Assembly (NCBI GenBank): GCA_014607495.2
Contig: CP053162.1
Location: 1,550,001-1,614,000, forward strand
Direction: 5' to 3'
Source of the DNA: Carposina sasakii
Lineage: Eukaryota; Arthropoda; Insecta; Lepidoptera; Carposinidae
DNA: 64,000 nt
The notes beneath the pieces were generated by a model. It saw nothing but the letters and a program-made list of their open reading frames with translations, was not told the origin of the DNA and did not search any database. Positions 11,227-24,000 of the stretch are shown piece by piece. The position numbers and the translations under genes were made by a program. Position 1 is the stretch's first letter. Each line of letters opens with the position of its first letter.

Positions 11227-11345
11227 ATATAATCACGCCTTTATCCCTTACGGGGTAGGCAGAGCACCAAGGGCCGATACAATCACTTCTGACCAATTTT
11301 GAGTGTATAATTGAGATGTACAAGTTAGGTTAGTTTTAACCAATA
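11227..11345 (-). repeat. Dispersed repeat split by TE1
   Basis: The downstream flank of TE1 (AATCACGCCTTTATCCCTTA, then CGGGGTAGGCAGAGCACC and CACTTCTGACCAA) matches, in the opposite orientation, the unbroken copy at about 32480-32610. The same block CTCTGCCTACCCC also occurs near 48995. The class is unknown. Confidence 0.65.
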
Positions 11346-11630
11346 GTTAGCTAAAAAAAGCGTTTGATAACCGGTAAGTCTGATTATCAAAATTGATTTT
11401 ATCTCAGCTTAGTTGTCAATAAGTTTTAATTACATTTAACTGATTTGGGTAACTCGTTGATAAGGGTTTAGTGATGTTGACAATCGTTAACATTAGGATA
11501 GATGATAGATAGTCTATTATATCATCTTATATCATAAAGTTTATTATATCATCGGTATCCAGATAAATCTAACCGGTTTTTGTGTTACCGCATAATCATG
11601 TTACCTATGTAAAATTATATAATATATAAT

Positions 11631-11973
11631 CCTTAATGAAGGGTACGTACTCTATACAACAAATAAAGTAAGTTTATGCCAAAAAAATGCTGGGAAATAA
11701 TGTAATAAAAAAATATATATATTCCTTGATCGGGCGAAATTTATAGTGTCCAGTGTTTATGCTAGTTTTTTATAGACAGATATTAATTATTTCTCGTGAA
11801 AAAATCTTGCTACGCGCGTCTATGTGCATTGAAGCAGAAAAACGCAGTCTATTTACTCAACTTTGGACCCTAATATCTTGGTTCTAATATCTTTGCTTCC
11901 ATGGAGAAAAGTGATCGTGATGATGAGGAGATTCCGTAGTTTTCGGGAACGTTGACGACCAAAAATTACCCTG
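11631..11973 (-). mobile_element. TA-flanked MITE, copy 3 (truncated)
   Basis: Inverted copy of the 4993-5375 MITE. The right end TTACCCTG is followed by TA. The left end is missing: the match starts at CCTTAATGAAGGGTACGTAC and the terminal GGCCAC block is absent. Confidence 0.7.
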
Positions 11974-11979
11974 TATATT

Positions 11980-13035
11980 TGTATATCCTTAATTTTTAAA
12001 ATATTTTATTTACCTACGAATGAAAAGATTACCAAAAGTCAGAGAAGGAAACATTTTAATATACCATTTGAGTGCTTTTCATATTTACATCCACAAACTA
12101 TAGTTTCAATGTATAAATTATTTGTCAAACCACAAATAAATAAAACTGTATTTACTCCAACGTTGATGGGATATTATGATACGCCTACATTTGGTATATT
12201 TAAGATCGCAATATTGCTGAAAATTGTATATAGAATGTTATTTTGCACATAAATAATAAAAATGGAAAAGTGATACATATTTTCACATAGATTAAACTAA
12301 ATAATCGTACATACGCAATTATGTTACTGCGCGTATAATCCGTAGCAATGCTACGAGCATTGTCGTAGTAGTTCGTAGCACATGCTACGAATATCGGACC
12401 ATTTTGTTTTGCAAGCTTGTTGTTTTGTTTTACAAGCTTATTGTTTTGTTTATACAATTAATTTATTAGCAGTAAATATATAAAATTATAAATTATAAAC
12501 ATATAATATACTTAGTCTCTATTATAAAGGACCAAATAATATGTGCACGCACATGGTTATTGTCATAAACGATGTTTAAGAACAACCTAAAATGTTTAAT
12601 TGTTCCTAAAGGTTTAATTACTCAAGGTACCTATGTTAAAAAACAAATAATGGCAATTGTTTGTTTTATACCTACGACATATACCTATACAAAGAGCCTA
12701 CTATAAAATATTTTAATAATATGTTCTTGAAAACATGCCTAGAAATAAATTGTCACCGATGATTACTTGTTGGCGCAGCAGTATATTCAGGATGCGGAGT
12801 CAAACATCGCAGTTGCTATGTAGAACTATTTATTTATCACTTATACAGTTAAAGCTGCTTCAGGCGATATAACATTCGGGGAAAGAAGCAGCAAGAAACC
12901 CGACTCGCCGTAAATAGATTATATCGTTGCAATGTTTTTATATAGAACAGAGATCGAGCAGAGTAACGTCTTACAACTTCAAGTGTCTTAACGGAGTGTC
13001 CAACATAATAGTTCTACCTTCATATTTATATTAAC
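11980..13035. other. Non-coding stretch
   Basis: No gene seen. At 12400-12460 a short T-rich direct repeat recurs (GTTTTGCAAGCTTGTT and GTTTTACAAGCTTATT); a minus-strand frame over it (12200-12457) is low complexity. Confidence 0.35.
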
Positions 13036-13039
13036 AATA

Positions 13040-13421
13040 CAGGGTGATTTTTGGTCGTCAACGTTCTCGAAAACTACGGAATCTCCTCATCATCACGATC
13101 ATTTTTCTCCATAGAAGCATACCTGGGAAGTGTCTGGTTTCCAAAATATTAGGGTTCAAAGTTGAGTAAATAGACTGCGTTTTTCTGCATAAATGCACAT
13201 AGACGCGCGTAGCAGGATTTTTTCACGAAAAATAATTAATATCTGTCTATAAAAAAACTAACATAAACACTAGACACTATAAATTTCGCACGATCAAGGA
13301 ATTTAACATTTTTTTTCAAAAAAAAAAAAAAAATTCCAGCATTTTTTTTGGCATAAACTTACTTCATTTCATGTATAGAATACGTACCCTTCGTTAAAGG
13401 TGGCCACAAAAAAACATCCTG
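13040..13421 (+). mobile_element. TA-flanked MITE, copy 2
   Basis: A 382-bp plus-orientation copy, TA on both sides, very similar to 4993-5375 over its whole length. It contains an A-run near 13317-13333 where copy 1 has mixed A/T. The high similarity suggests recent movement. Confidence 0.75.
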
Positions 13422-13884
13422 TATGACTATACAAAAAATTGTTGAATTGACTAATTCAACAATTTTTATAAATGTAAACCGGAACTTATGAAAGTTAATA
13501 ATATTATAATAATTAGTTAATGTCTTAATATCTATGCCTATTATTCATATGCGTGATGTGGTGCGGGTTGTAGTTTGTAACAAAATTCACTGTAAATAAA
13601 ACATCTCCTATTATTGACTATACTTATTACTTAATTATCTGTGCCACTACATATAAAAAATATGAAATAAGGCTTAGAAGTTTTTCAATAAAACAGACTT
13701 TAGTTTATAGTCATAATTGGAAAAGCACTTACCCCTTAAATCTACTAATCTTGCCGAGTGTTTCATGGAACCCCCTCGGCATCAGAACAGGTTTAAGTTC
13801 TGGACCTTAAGGTATTAATATTTATAAAGTAGGTAGAAAAATCAAGATACTAGGAAGCGCGAATACTGTCGATAGTGACACGCG

Positions 13885-14110
13885 TTATAATGGTAGTGAC
13901 CTTACCTGTTACGCCGTGGGTACAGAATTCAAATCCCGGCGGGTGCAAGCATTGACTGATGAATATCGATATTTGTTTTAGAGTGATGTATGTTTCTATT
14001 TATCCATGTATTTATCAGATACCATTGTTTGGTTTTCACAATACAAGACCTCAAAGAGCTTAACTGTGGGACTGGGTTAATGTATTGTGAAGTGTGATAA
14101 TATTTATTTG
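13885..14110 (+). repeat. Second tRNA-related repeat family, copy 1
   Basis: The plus strand carries ATTCAAATCCCGGCGGGTGC (box-B-like), then a tail with TGAATATCGATATTTG and CTTAACTGTGGGACTGGG. The same elements occur inverted at 36605-36832 and about 47505-47795. The 5' part of the tRNA-like head is degraded. Confidence 0.5.
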
Positions 14111-15600
14111 TTTACTAAATAAAACAAAACAATTATTAGGAAAAATAAAACAATTATGACGACCAATAAGTTTAATTTCTTAAATAACATCTTAAACTTC
14201 AAATTATTTACACAACCGTATCGCAATAAGATTTATTTTTACAGAAACAAAAATGTACGTTCGTTCTTGTAAATTACATTTTACACTTAGTAATAAAAAT
14301 TTATAATAATTACAATGATAACACTATATACTTCTTGTTATTATAATTTAATATATCAATTTTAACATTATAATATATCTAAGATTATATTACATACAGA
14401 TTATTTTTTAAAGAAGGGAACATCAAAATTTCTTTGAGAAATTATGACACTCAAAAATATCTAACTCGAGATCAACTAATTTATCTATCAACTTTATAAA
14501 TGCAGTATGTTTAAAATAAAATTTATTAATTAATAAGTTAACTTATCTTATTAACAATAATATGTACATTATCAACGTAATTTTATCGTAAAATTGCATT
14601 TTTTAAGCAAACTTAATTTGATAGGTACATAATATATTTAAAATGCTTTGCCCTTAAATGACTGACAGAGCAACGCACAGAACCGCTCATCGCAGATATC
14701 TGAAACTTGGAAGGTGTGTTCTTATTACAGCATAGGGATCCGATAAGAAATAAAATTCCGACATTTTCATGAATACAGGAATCCTAAGGTTTAAGCGGAT
14801 GATAGATCGTTTATTTGGCTTTTGGCATATACACATACACAGACAACACAAATCAAGAAAAAAATAGATATAAAAGGGAATATAAGACAAACAATGAGAT
14901 TATAACAGTAAGAAGGTACAGGCAAATGACAAATACATAAAGACGATACAAAGAAGTATGGGATACGCTTAGTCAGTCCCCTACCGTGCATGCATATGTG
15001 TAACTGCCAATCAGGTCCCCATGATGTCACAGACATAGTTGCCAGGGACTTTTGCGGTAGAGAAGTTCATGCGAAATGTGTGCTGGATGCAGCATGATAT
15101 CTATGAGAGCGACACATCTTTATCTTGTCATTCTTTTGTCTAGTGGTTACAAAGCAGTTATCGTTTGGAGATATCTGTTTCAAAATTGAGTTGCAAGATT
15201 CCACCCGAACAAACTTACATATATTGCAAGTTAAATAAAAGTTTTTAATATAACACAATGTACCTGACTCTTTCTGTCTTATTAAGAAAGATAGTCATAA
15301 CTACCTAACTTGAAGTTTAGATTTAAGTGTACTCGTGGCTGTCAGAATCGACAACAATCATGTACTTTAAGCGAGCAGTTCTTGTACATTTGTATGTAGA
15401 TTGTGAGAGCGAGACGTCACTATAAGCAGTGTAGTGTGACGTCTCGCTTCCACGATGGAAATGATTGATTCAAACACACGGCTAGGTTCCCAAAACACAA
15501 AGGAGAACCTACAGTTTAACATTGAAAAATAATATAAAAAAGATCAACCATTTACTGTAGAAGACATAATTTGCTTGGTTTATGTTATAAAATATTAATA
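14111..15600. other. Non-coding stretch
   Basis: AT-rich intergenic DNA. Minus-strand frames at 14687-15258 show no motif and overlap one another. A short inverted pair GAGCGAGACGTCAC ... GTGACGTCTCGCTT at about 15410-15450 could form a hairpin. Confidence 0.35.
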
Positions 15601-15690
15601 AGAAAATGAAAAAAAATCACACGAGTGAGATTTGAACTCACGACCTCTCGCATTCCGTGCATCGCTCTACCAACTGAGCTACCGGGTCAC
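15601..15690 (-). repeat. tRNA-related SINE-like repeat, copy 2
   Basis: The minus strand reads ACCCGGTAGCTCAGTTGGT ... GAGTTCAAATCTCACTCGTG, followed on the minus strand by a T-rich tail. It is the short form, lacking the 5' flank present at 54850-54995. Anticodon-arm pairing is poor. Confidence 0.6.
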
Positions 15691-15891
15691 TGGTTTATTG
15701 ATTTGTAGGTTGGTTTATCTTGCCGGGGGGCAGTACCGGGCTTACAAGGTGAGCCCAAGAAAAAAAAAAACTAGGAACGTGAATGTTCCGGTGATTTAAT
15801 TAATTCATTAGTATACACAATATTGAAGTCGGTACCTCTGTTTTCGGTAATTGCGATGGACAATATTATTTTACGTTGAATGATTTACTTA

Positions 15892-16143
15892 TATAAGGTC
15901 TACCAAAAAGTAGTGATTATCTTTTGAAACGAAACTAGGTAGGTAAAAAGAAACAAGTTTATTTATGTATGGCACCAACTCAGAAATAGTGAAAAAAAAA
16001 ATCAGCTGTTCCATACAATTTTGAATATGGAACATTTGTGTTTTTTACTATTTCGGAGTTGGTCCCAAAATGAAAGTTGTTTCTTTTTACCTATCTAGTT
16101 TCGTATCAAAAGATAATCAATACTTTTTGGTAGGCCTTTATAT
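15892..16143. repeat. Fold-back palindrome, ~120-bp arms
   Basis: The left arm (GGTCTACCAAAAAGTAGTGA, then AAACGAAACTAGGTAGG and CACCAACTCAGAAATAG) matches the reverse complement of the right arm (GGCCTACCAAAAAGTATTGA, ACGAAACTAGATAGG, ACCAACTCCGAAATAG) with scattered mismatches. The spacer is short. It resembles a fold-back MITE; no flanking duplication was recognised. Confidence 0.75.
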
Positions 16144-16317
16144 ATTACACCTTTATCAAATTAAAATAATAAAAGTTTGGACGACCTACCTACTTCATTT
16201 ATCTTCACTTCACTTTGTCCGCGTGAACAACAGAATATGGCTATATACCCGAAATGGGGTGCCGTGTTTATAATGTACCTACTTTACACAATTACTCGTA
16301 TCTTACATTATGATCGG

Positions 16318-16487
16318 CCCCCTGATTACGTAAAAGCAATAGCAAAGCCGAAGCCGCGCGATCGCGATAGTGCAACGAGCGCTCGGCGTCCTCCCGCGCC
16401 CCACACCTCGCCCCGCGCACATACATACCCTCAATTATCGCCATCGCGTGGCTTCAGCTTTGCTATTGCTTTTGCGTAATCAGGGGG
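16318..16487. mobile_element. MITE with CCCCCTGATTACG ends
   Basis: 170 bp, starting CCCCCTGATTACGTAAAAGC and ending with its near reverse complement; arms of about 38 bp. CGG lies on both sides (16315-16317 and 16488-16490) and may be a 3-bp duplication. The GC-rich core gives a spurious frame. A related copy is at 19153-19303 and a rearranged one at 36463-36891. Confidence 0.7.
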
Positions 16488-16628
16488 CGGCTTGTCTCCT
16501 ATGAAGTGCATATTACTAGTAGATAACAAATGTCACTTAAGAGCCTCATTATGAGCTTAGATTAGATACCATTTTATATACTGTAGCCTATGTCCACTGC
16601 ACCCAAATTTGAATGCGAGTGAAATATA

Positions 16629-16916
16629 CAGGTGTAACAAAAAGGGTATGTTAAGCGAAAAGCTACGTGAATAGCCCACTGTAGAGAACATATACACCAA
16701 ATTTGAGACTCGAAATCACAAGTTTATTTTTCAAGATTGTATGAAAATTTCTGAGATATAATATTTCTGAGAGATAATTTTTAAATATCTCAGAAATTTT
16801 CATACAATCTTGAAAAATAAACTTGTGGTTTCGAGTCTCAAATTTGGTGTATAGGTTCTCTACAGTGGGCTATTCATGTAGCTTTTCGCTTAACATACCC
16901 TTTTTGTTACACCCTG
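16629..16916. mobile_element. Fold-back MITE, nearly fully palindromic
   Basis: 288 bp, TA on both sides. The two halves are reverse complements over about 135 bp, from CAGGTGTAACAAAAAGGG at the left to CCCTTTTTGTTACACCCTG at the right, meeting near 16765. The transcript would fold into one long hairpin. Partial arms occur near 1920-1985 and 31410-31500. Confidence 0.8.
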
Positions 16917-17289
16917 TATAGTAAAGCTTTTAACATTAACAATAAAAAATTAAGAGCCCCCAGTCATCACCCCCTTTTTTCAGATTTGAATTAAATTTTA
17001 GTCATTTTAATAATTTAAACGGACAGACTCGACTAAGAACTATCGGTTACTGTGCGTTTGTTACTATAAAGGACGTCTATCATTGCTTTATTTTATTTAA
17101 ATTTCATACAAGACTTATCATTATTTAGTTCCTTCACATGCCATCACACTAGGTGCAGGAGAGACGTCAAAACATCTATACGCTAATGACAGAGATAAAA
17201 AGCGAGGAGTCATTGTCCACAATTCTTTGTGATCCGCGTCCACACTATAGCATGGCTACTTTTGGTACATGCAAACGTTTCTTAAGGAT

Positions 17290-17580
17290 AATTCGAATGT
17301 ATGCAGTGTAAGCCGCATGGTGCCGGCAGAGTAGAGTTTGTACCACCCCATGCCTGCCCGTGGGTATCGTACGAGGCAATTAAGGGTTTTCGGGAGGTGG
17401 GCAGCAATGACTCCCGTACTGACAACATAGTCCGAAAATCACACTGCGGTCACCAACCCGCCTGCCCAGCGTGGTGGCAAAACCCCTCTGTGGCAGTAGC
17501 CTTGTGGCGTGCTCTGGGGGAGGCCTACGTCCAGCAGTGGACTGCAATAGGCTGAAGACGATGCAGTGAACAACGGCTCA
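17290..17580 (+). repeat. RTE-type LINE 3' end
   Basis: The end encodes a WRALGEAYVQQWTAIG-type C-terminus and contains CTACGTCCAGCAGTGGACTG, typical of RTE-like LINE 3' ends in Lepidoptera. Related pieces are at 22535, 29895, 34330, 35155, 44139, 56270, 62400 and 63430. Only the tail is present. Confidence 0.55.
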
Positions 17581-17956
17581 TACGTCGTTCTGACTAGTCT
17601 TATCTAACTATTTCCTGGACCTAAATAAGTTAGAAGAATTATATTTACGAACTGTACACCTTAAAGTTACAAAATCATGTTATTAACAAGATACTTGTAT
17701 TCCACAGACATTGTTTTAGATGACGCAAATCCACCTTCTTCATCTACACCAAAAGGCTCTTTTTTCGGCACTTCTCAATACATTAACCTCTTTGAAAACC
17801 AATAGGATTTTATAAACAAACAACATAAAGATCTTTTGGACTTTTTACGGAAAACTCATCACATTCTTAAATTTCAACTACAAATGAAGTAGTAAGGTGT
17901 TTGCATCATCTTGTTTAATTCTACATCTGTTTTATTCCTAGATTTGTTGGCAAATA
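17581..17956 (-). other. Probable dpr 3' untranslated region
   Basis: On the minus strand this follows the dpr stop codon. AATAAA occurs at 17936-17931, 21 bases after the stop, though a longer untranslated region is likely. No other gene was seen. Confidence 0.45.
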
Positions 17957-18057
17957 CTAGCATCCCATGAATGCTACGATGAGGCTCAGTAGAGCTGCTG
18001 ACAGTGGGTACTGCAGACGCAGCTGCCCGCCATGCTGCATGGCTGCTGGATGCTCTC
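17957..18057 (-). CDS. dpr coding exon 7 (C-terminal tail)
   Basis: The acceptor TTGTTGTTACAG precedes 18057. It encodes GEHPAAMQHGG, then a hydrophobic end ALLSLIVAFMGC and stop TAG. Incoming phase is 1, matching exon 6. Confidence 0.88.
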
Positions 18058-21000
18058 CTGTAACAACAAAATTTATTCGAGCATACAATATGAAAATCTT
18101 GCCTTTCCAGGTGGTCGGCTGTCTGTGACTAAAATATACATATACACAAAACGTGGTCCAAACTGCAGAATGTAACCACAGATGTAAATGACCTACATAG
18201 ACTGCTAAAATGATAGATTTTACAGTTCCCGTACTCGAGTAAAAAGTAGCATTGTCACTGAGGGTTATGTAACGTAATGTAATATTTGCATGCCAATGAT
18301 TGGCAAATATGCAGGAGCAAATTTTTCTATTACATTATCACCATTATGTACCCATATTTATGCAAATAAATGATCTGAATCTGAAAAAAAAACGTTAAAT
18401 TATGCAAGTATACCTATGTAAAGGTACATACATAAATAAAATATAGTTTCTTTCCCGGAGGAGTAGTCGGAGATCACGGAAGTCTAAACCATAATCGTCA
18501 GACATATTTATGGTCGACTCTGTCCTATCCTTCTCATTTCCCTCTCCGCCATTAAGTTAAGAACGGAGATAGTCAGACCAGTGGGGTGAGCACGAACCTC
18601 TTGATAGTCCGTAACGCTAGCGTCAAACTGTCAAATCACACAGATTTCATTAGCGAGTCTCTAGCGTTACGCCGCGTAAAAAGATTCGTGCTTACCCTTC
18701 TGACTAAGTTGAAGTTGACTACGTTTAAGTGTGAAGACGTGGGCAGAATCATCCACATTGTTTTGTCTCATTGACTTCTATCATGCATACTCTATCTACC
18801 CTGGATATGTAATTTAACTGACAATCATCAGGAATCGACTCACCACTCAGCACATGGACGAGCACAGATCTCGGGTTAGCATTAGCCGGGGCGCAGGTAT
18901 ACCTGCCGGAGTCAGGGGCTCTAGCGCGCTGCACCAGCAGATGTGACGTGGTCGTCTCCCCTTTCTCCGTGATGACGGAGACTCCCCCTCGTGGGGAGTC
19001 GTAGTTGATTTCCTGGTAGAGAAATTTATATATTAAACTAGTATCTCGGATTGTAAATCGAGGATCCAGCTTCATAATCAGACAAATGAATATAATTGAT
19101 CGATATTACACGGGTCTGTCGACGACCGGTTAGTATAGTTGACAGTTACCCTCCCCCTGATTATATTGATTCTGTGCGTTCGCGCAACGAGCGCTCGGCG
19201 TTCTCCCGCGCCTCGCACCTCGTCCCGCATACAGACACACACACACTCAATTATCGCGATCGCGCGGCTTCGGTTTTGCTATTGCTTTTACGTAATCAGG
19301 GGGCCGAAAAAGAATGGCCACCAGTGAGTGATGTTAGCTCAGGACAGGGGAAAATGGCGTAGTGAAGAGGAGGCCTTTACTCAGCATTATAGATAGGATG
19401 CTGAATAGATATATATGTATCTCACTAGCTTTAGTAGCTGGAACCTGATTTTAGCTAACCAGAATCCAAATATAAATATTTAATCCTTAATTCTTGATTC
19501 GTACAAATACTAAAAATGCAGTGCAAATAGTTCACATAATTCTGAGTTTTAACGAGAATGAAATAAAAAAAATAAACTTTTTATTTTGTCATGTAGGTAT
19601 ATAGAATCCGCCGTACTTTGGATAATAAAAGCTTTAAGTGCGTTGCTTGCCTCTCTATAAATATGATCTCTATAACGATGAGTTCTAGAGAAACAAAATA
19701 AATAAAGTTTTACGGAATGTATTAGGTATAGAAAGTCAAGAATCGAGTCCTTTTTCTCTCTCTATCACTGTTAGGTTCTATATTTTAGTGAATGTTTTTA
19801 TACCGTTATAAATCGACGTAAAAACTTCCACCTTCCTATTAACCAACCAAACGAAAATAGCTCAATACCTTACAATCTCAATAATCAAGCATTTAGCGAA
19901 ATAGGTCGACTATTCGCTGCAAATGTCTTAAGAAATTTATTTCCCCACCTGCCAACTTTTCTAAGCAAAGCAATCTACTTCAAAAGCCTTCCACGGTATA
20001 GACATCGCGTGACAAGAACCTCGAACGAAGAATTTAAAGGATATGTGATAATCAATGTAGACTAGTGACCAACAATGTACAGTGTCTACAGTGTAGTATG
20101 ACGCAATCATTGGCTAGAAAAGTTCAACCAGTCTTTTTTTTGGCCGTTACTATGCCACCTCCATGTTTTCCTACTTCATGATACCGACAATCACCATTCG
20201 ATACCCTGTCAGTAGCAATATTTCTTTATCGATATTATACAAGCGATCGCTTCTTAACTGGGACAATCGCATCGGAGGCCAATTAAACTTCTGGCATAGC
20301 AACTTGTTACAAGGGATTTTGTTCCATGGACAGTTCAATCTTGCTTGGTCTTAGTGTCACAGATAAATTAAATGTAGGATATTAACTTATTTTGTTATTT
20401 TATCTTACTAATTCATTAAATGGGTAAACAGAATTGAAAAATTATAAAGGAAATCCCTCAGCTACGTTTAACATAGCAGATTGTATATGATTAGTAACGG
20501 TTTTTTTTACAATTAGCTAGGCAAATATTTGACCGCCATCGTGCCTGATGTTAAGCAAGACCTACCTACCTAGGGTGGTACATGTTTTGCCTAGAAAGTG
20601 CCTATTCACTCTAGCTTTGAAGAGACCAATGTTGTAGTGCTCGGGAAATACATCGGCAGGAAGTGCATTTCACTCCTTGTGATACGTTAGTCTGCGTCTA
20701 GTATCCCGATGGTGAAAAGGGGCTGGTGGAACTGTATTGTGAAGTTCCCATGCACACACTCCAAAGTGTATCCTGTAAAACACTGACAAGGCAGCAATTT
20801 TACGGCGGTGGGCCAGGTCCTGGAGTTTCGAATTTGCTACGGTTTCATCTCCAATAAGTTTTATTGCCCGTTTTTCTACCGAGTCCAGTGCGGCTAGCTG
20901 ATATTTAGCTGATCCATCCCAAAGATGGCAGCAGTACTCCATACAAGGGCGAACTTGCGCTTTATATAGCGCCAATAGTTGCTGTGGAGTAAAATACCGC

Positions 21001-24000
21001 CTAACCTTGGATAGGACGCCTAGTTTTTTAGCTGAGATTTTTGCTTTGGACTCGATGTACTTGCCAAAATTCGACGTTGCTGATATGTCCAGGCCCAAGA
21101 GTTGAAGATGGTCAGTCGTTGCCAAGGACACACCCTAGAAAATCAGAGTCAGGTCGAACTTACTCCGTTTTGCGGTAAATATATACGCCTGCGTTTTAGA
21201 GGTATTAAATTGGACTAAATTGGCTTCGCCCCAGTCGGAGACTGCCTGTAGCGCGAAATAAACTCTCTCAATCATTGACTCTCGACAAGACTGGACGATC
21301 TCTGGTAGCCCTAGCACCCGAAAAGTACCTATCTGCAACAGTGGTATCATCTGCATACCCAAAGGAACCAGGCACAAGCAGGTCGTTTATATGTAATACG
21401 TTAGCTTGTCCAGTCTCCAGTGAGAGTCGGTACAGACGTGTTAATACAGGAGACAACTCTGGGTGCGCAGTTACGCACTACAATCGCAGGAATACCATCA
21501 GGCCCATTGGCCTTATTCACGTCCAGAGTACGCAGAGCATCGAATGTGTGCATTTTGCATCGATGAATCAGCACGAGGTAACTGTGGTGGTATTTTTCCC
21601 GTTGTATCTAGACGCGAATTTTCCGCAAAGAGATACACAAATAAGTTTGCTTTTTCTCTTGCAGTGTGAGCCAATGTACCATCAGGCTTCTGAAGTGGCG
21701 GTAATGATGAGCGACAGAAGTTGGACTCAACCGCTTTAGCTAAAGACCAAAATACTTTGCTTCCTGTGGGGTATGAAGCCAATTTGGTGCCAATGCAGCC
21801 GATGTGCTCAAAATCCACGGAAGCGAGTAGCGCCAACCCCCGCTGTGCGGGTACGCATTTCGGCTGAATATACGTAGGCCCAAAGCGTTCCATAAATTTC
21901 TTTTATAATATTTGATTCTACCTACAGAAAATTATTCATCTCGTATTTCTAGAATACATCGCGTTGTAAACACACTGATTTCATAAATATCAATGAGTCT
22001 CGTATCTATTATTTCATCTAAGCAACCGACAGTTTTGGAAATTAACTTAGAATAATGATTCTCTCGTCAGAGCGGAGCGAAGACCAATCATTAGGCCGTG
22101 ACTCCACTCCAGAGACGAGCGGAGAGGAGATGTTTTTTCAACAACCAATAGAATTTCGTTATGGACACGTCATCTCCTCTCCACTCAGCTTCAGTGGAGA
22201 TCGCTGTGCGGAGATGTGTAATATTTGTACGGGGCAATGGAAGCGGAGTTGTGAGCTGTGCGCGGACGACACACTCGTACACTCGCAAGGCTATCCCGGC
22301 ACAGCTTCGGTCAATTCACCCGAGCTGAAAAACATATCTTCTCGCACAGCACACATCTCCGCTTTGGTGGACTCCCGGCCTTAATCTAAGGAAATTAACT
22401 TTAGCTTAACATATGTACACACATCTGACTTCAAGCTTGCTTAACACACACACATCTGACTTCAAGCTTGCTTAACACACACACATCTGACTTCAAGCTT
22501 GCCATTCATTATTGAGATTGTCCATGATCATTTCAGGGCGTGTTGAAAACATCGTCCGAAAATCATAATGCTGGCCAACCGGCCTGCCCAGCATGGTGAC
22601 TATGGACAAAAACTCCATATGACAGTACATTCACAATAATAAAATTCTGTTAAAGGTTGGTCACATTCACCTAAACTAGGTCAGCCATTTTTAATCTGGA
22701 ACCTTCTATCAAATCAATCGTTTCCGAAATCGGGCTATTACAGACAATACATTGGCTGCCAGTTTTATTTTCTGGCAAGTATGGAGGTCACAGATCATTC
22801 TGGCAGTGTTTCAAATAGACTGTGACTGCCGAAAAATCTTGTAAATCGTAAAAACTTTTCGTGCGAGCGCCAAATATTCTCCAGTTCTCATTACGCAACG
22901 ACTGCATTGAGATTATTGAAATGGACCTCACATTAGTTTATTAAGGTTATAGTTACTGCAAGTTAATTTTTTTTCTTTGACTTTATTATGGGTGCATATT
23001 GTGTCACTATGTGATAACAGCTTCCGTATTGAAATTGTAAATGATTATTCATTCGCTCAAAACATCAGAGACATGTTTGGCCAAAAAATATAGCATGGCA
23101 GTTAAATAAACTACTGAAGTCCAGATATCGTAAACCCAAAATATATGGCGTGACGGTAAAGTATAGACGGTCTACGGAGTTCCAGATATCGTAAACTATT
23201 TTGTATAACCGTTACCAAACATAAGCGGTTGGAAATAGCGCTCCTAATACCCAACAACTCAAGTCAAACACTAATCACACATGTATTCAGCGCCCCTCGC
23301 CTATTGAGGGAGCAATCAACACAATTAGGAGGCTCGTTTGGTACAATAGAAGCCTCATATTGTCGGTAATTAAATATGGCAGAGATGCTTCATTAGGCGC
23401 ATCAAATTTTACATGATGGAGTTTCTTAGGTACACGCGGAAATGATTTTGTGGGGGTTTAGAATACGTAGTAATGTTAGTACATAAGTTTAAAATGGTAC
23501 GGATATTACTGTGCTTAGTTGGTACCCACATTTATAATAGAAGACCTAAAGAATTACAGTGTGAGAATTGAGTCTGGCGTCCCTCGAAATAAGAATATCC
23601 GCAATACAAAATGGCAGACAATTAAACAGCTGACTCCACCTTTACTTTATTACCAACCAGCACTGGACCTGGACTATATCATGAACATTTACTAGAGTTC
23701 TTTCTATAGTTCCCGTGCATAATTTTGGATCTAACACATATAGCATACACATAACAATTTAGTGCAACCACTTAATGGAACTTTTTCCTAAAACCCACAA
23801 TACACACACATATTTGTACACATTTCTTTTTATTTTCTTTTCTATGCTGCTCTAGGAGTGAAAAAAGCTGCTGTATTCTAGTGAAGCCTTGCACATAATT
23901 GCCATGTACCCACCTCATCATTATGAGTCCAGCGTATAGCAGGCGGTGGCTCTGGGGAGTGCTGCACCACGCACGTCAGGTTGATGGTGCTGCCCGTGTT

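Noticed and set aside
14687..15258. Overlapping minus-strand frames with hydrophobic stretches
   Set aside because: No conserved motif, different frames overlap, and the hydrophobic bias follows from T-rich sequence.
18749..19075. Single-exon 108-codon frame starting at 19075
   Set aside because: Only the 19012-18844 part is dpr coding sequence; the start and end run into introns past good splice sites.
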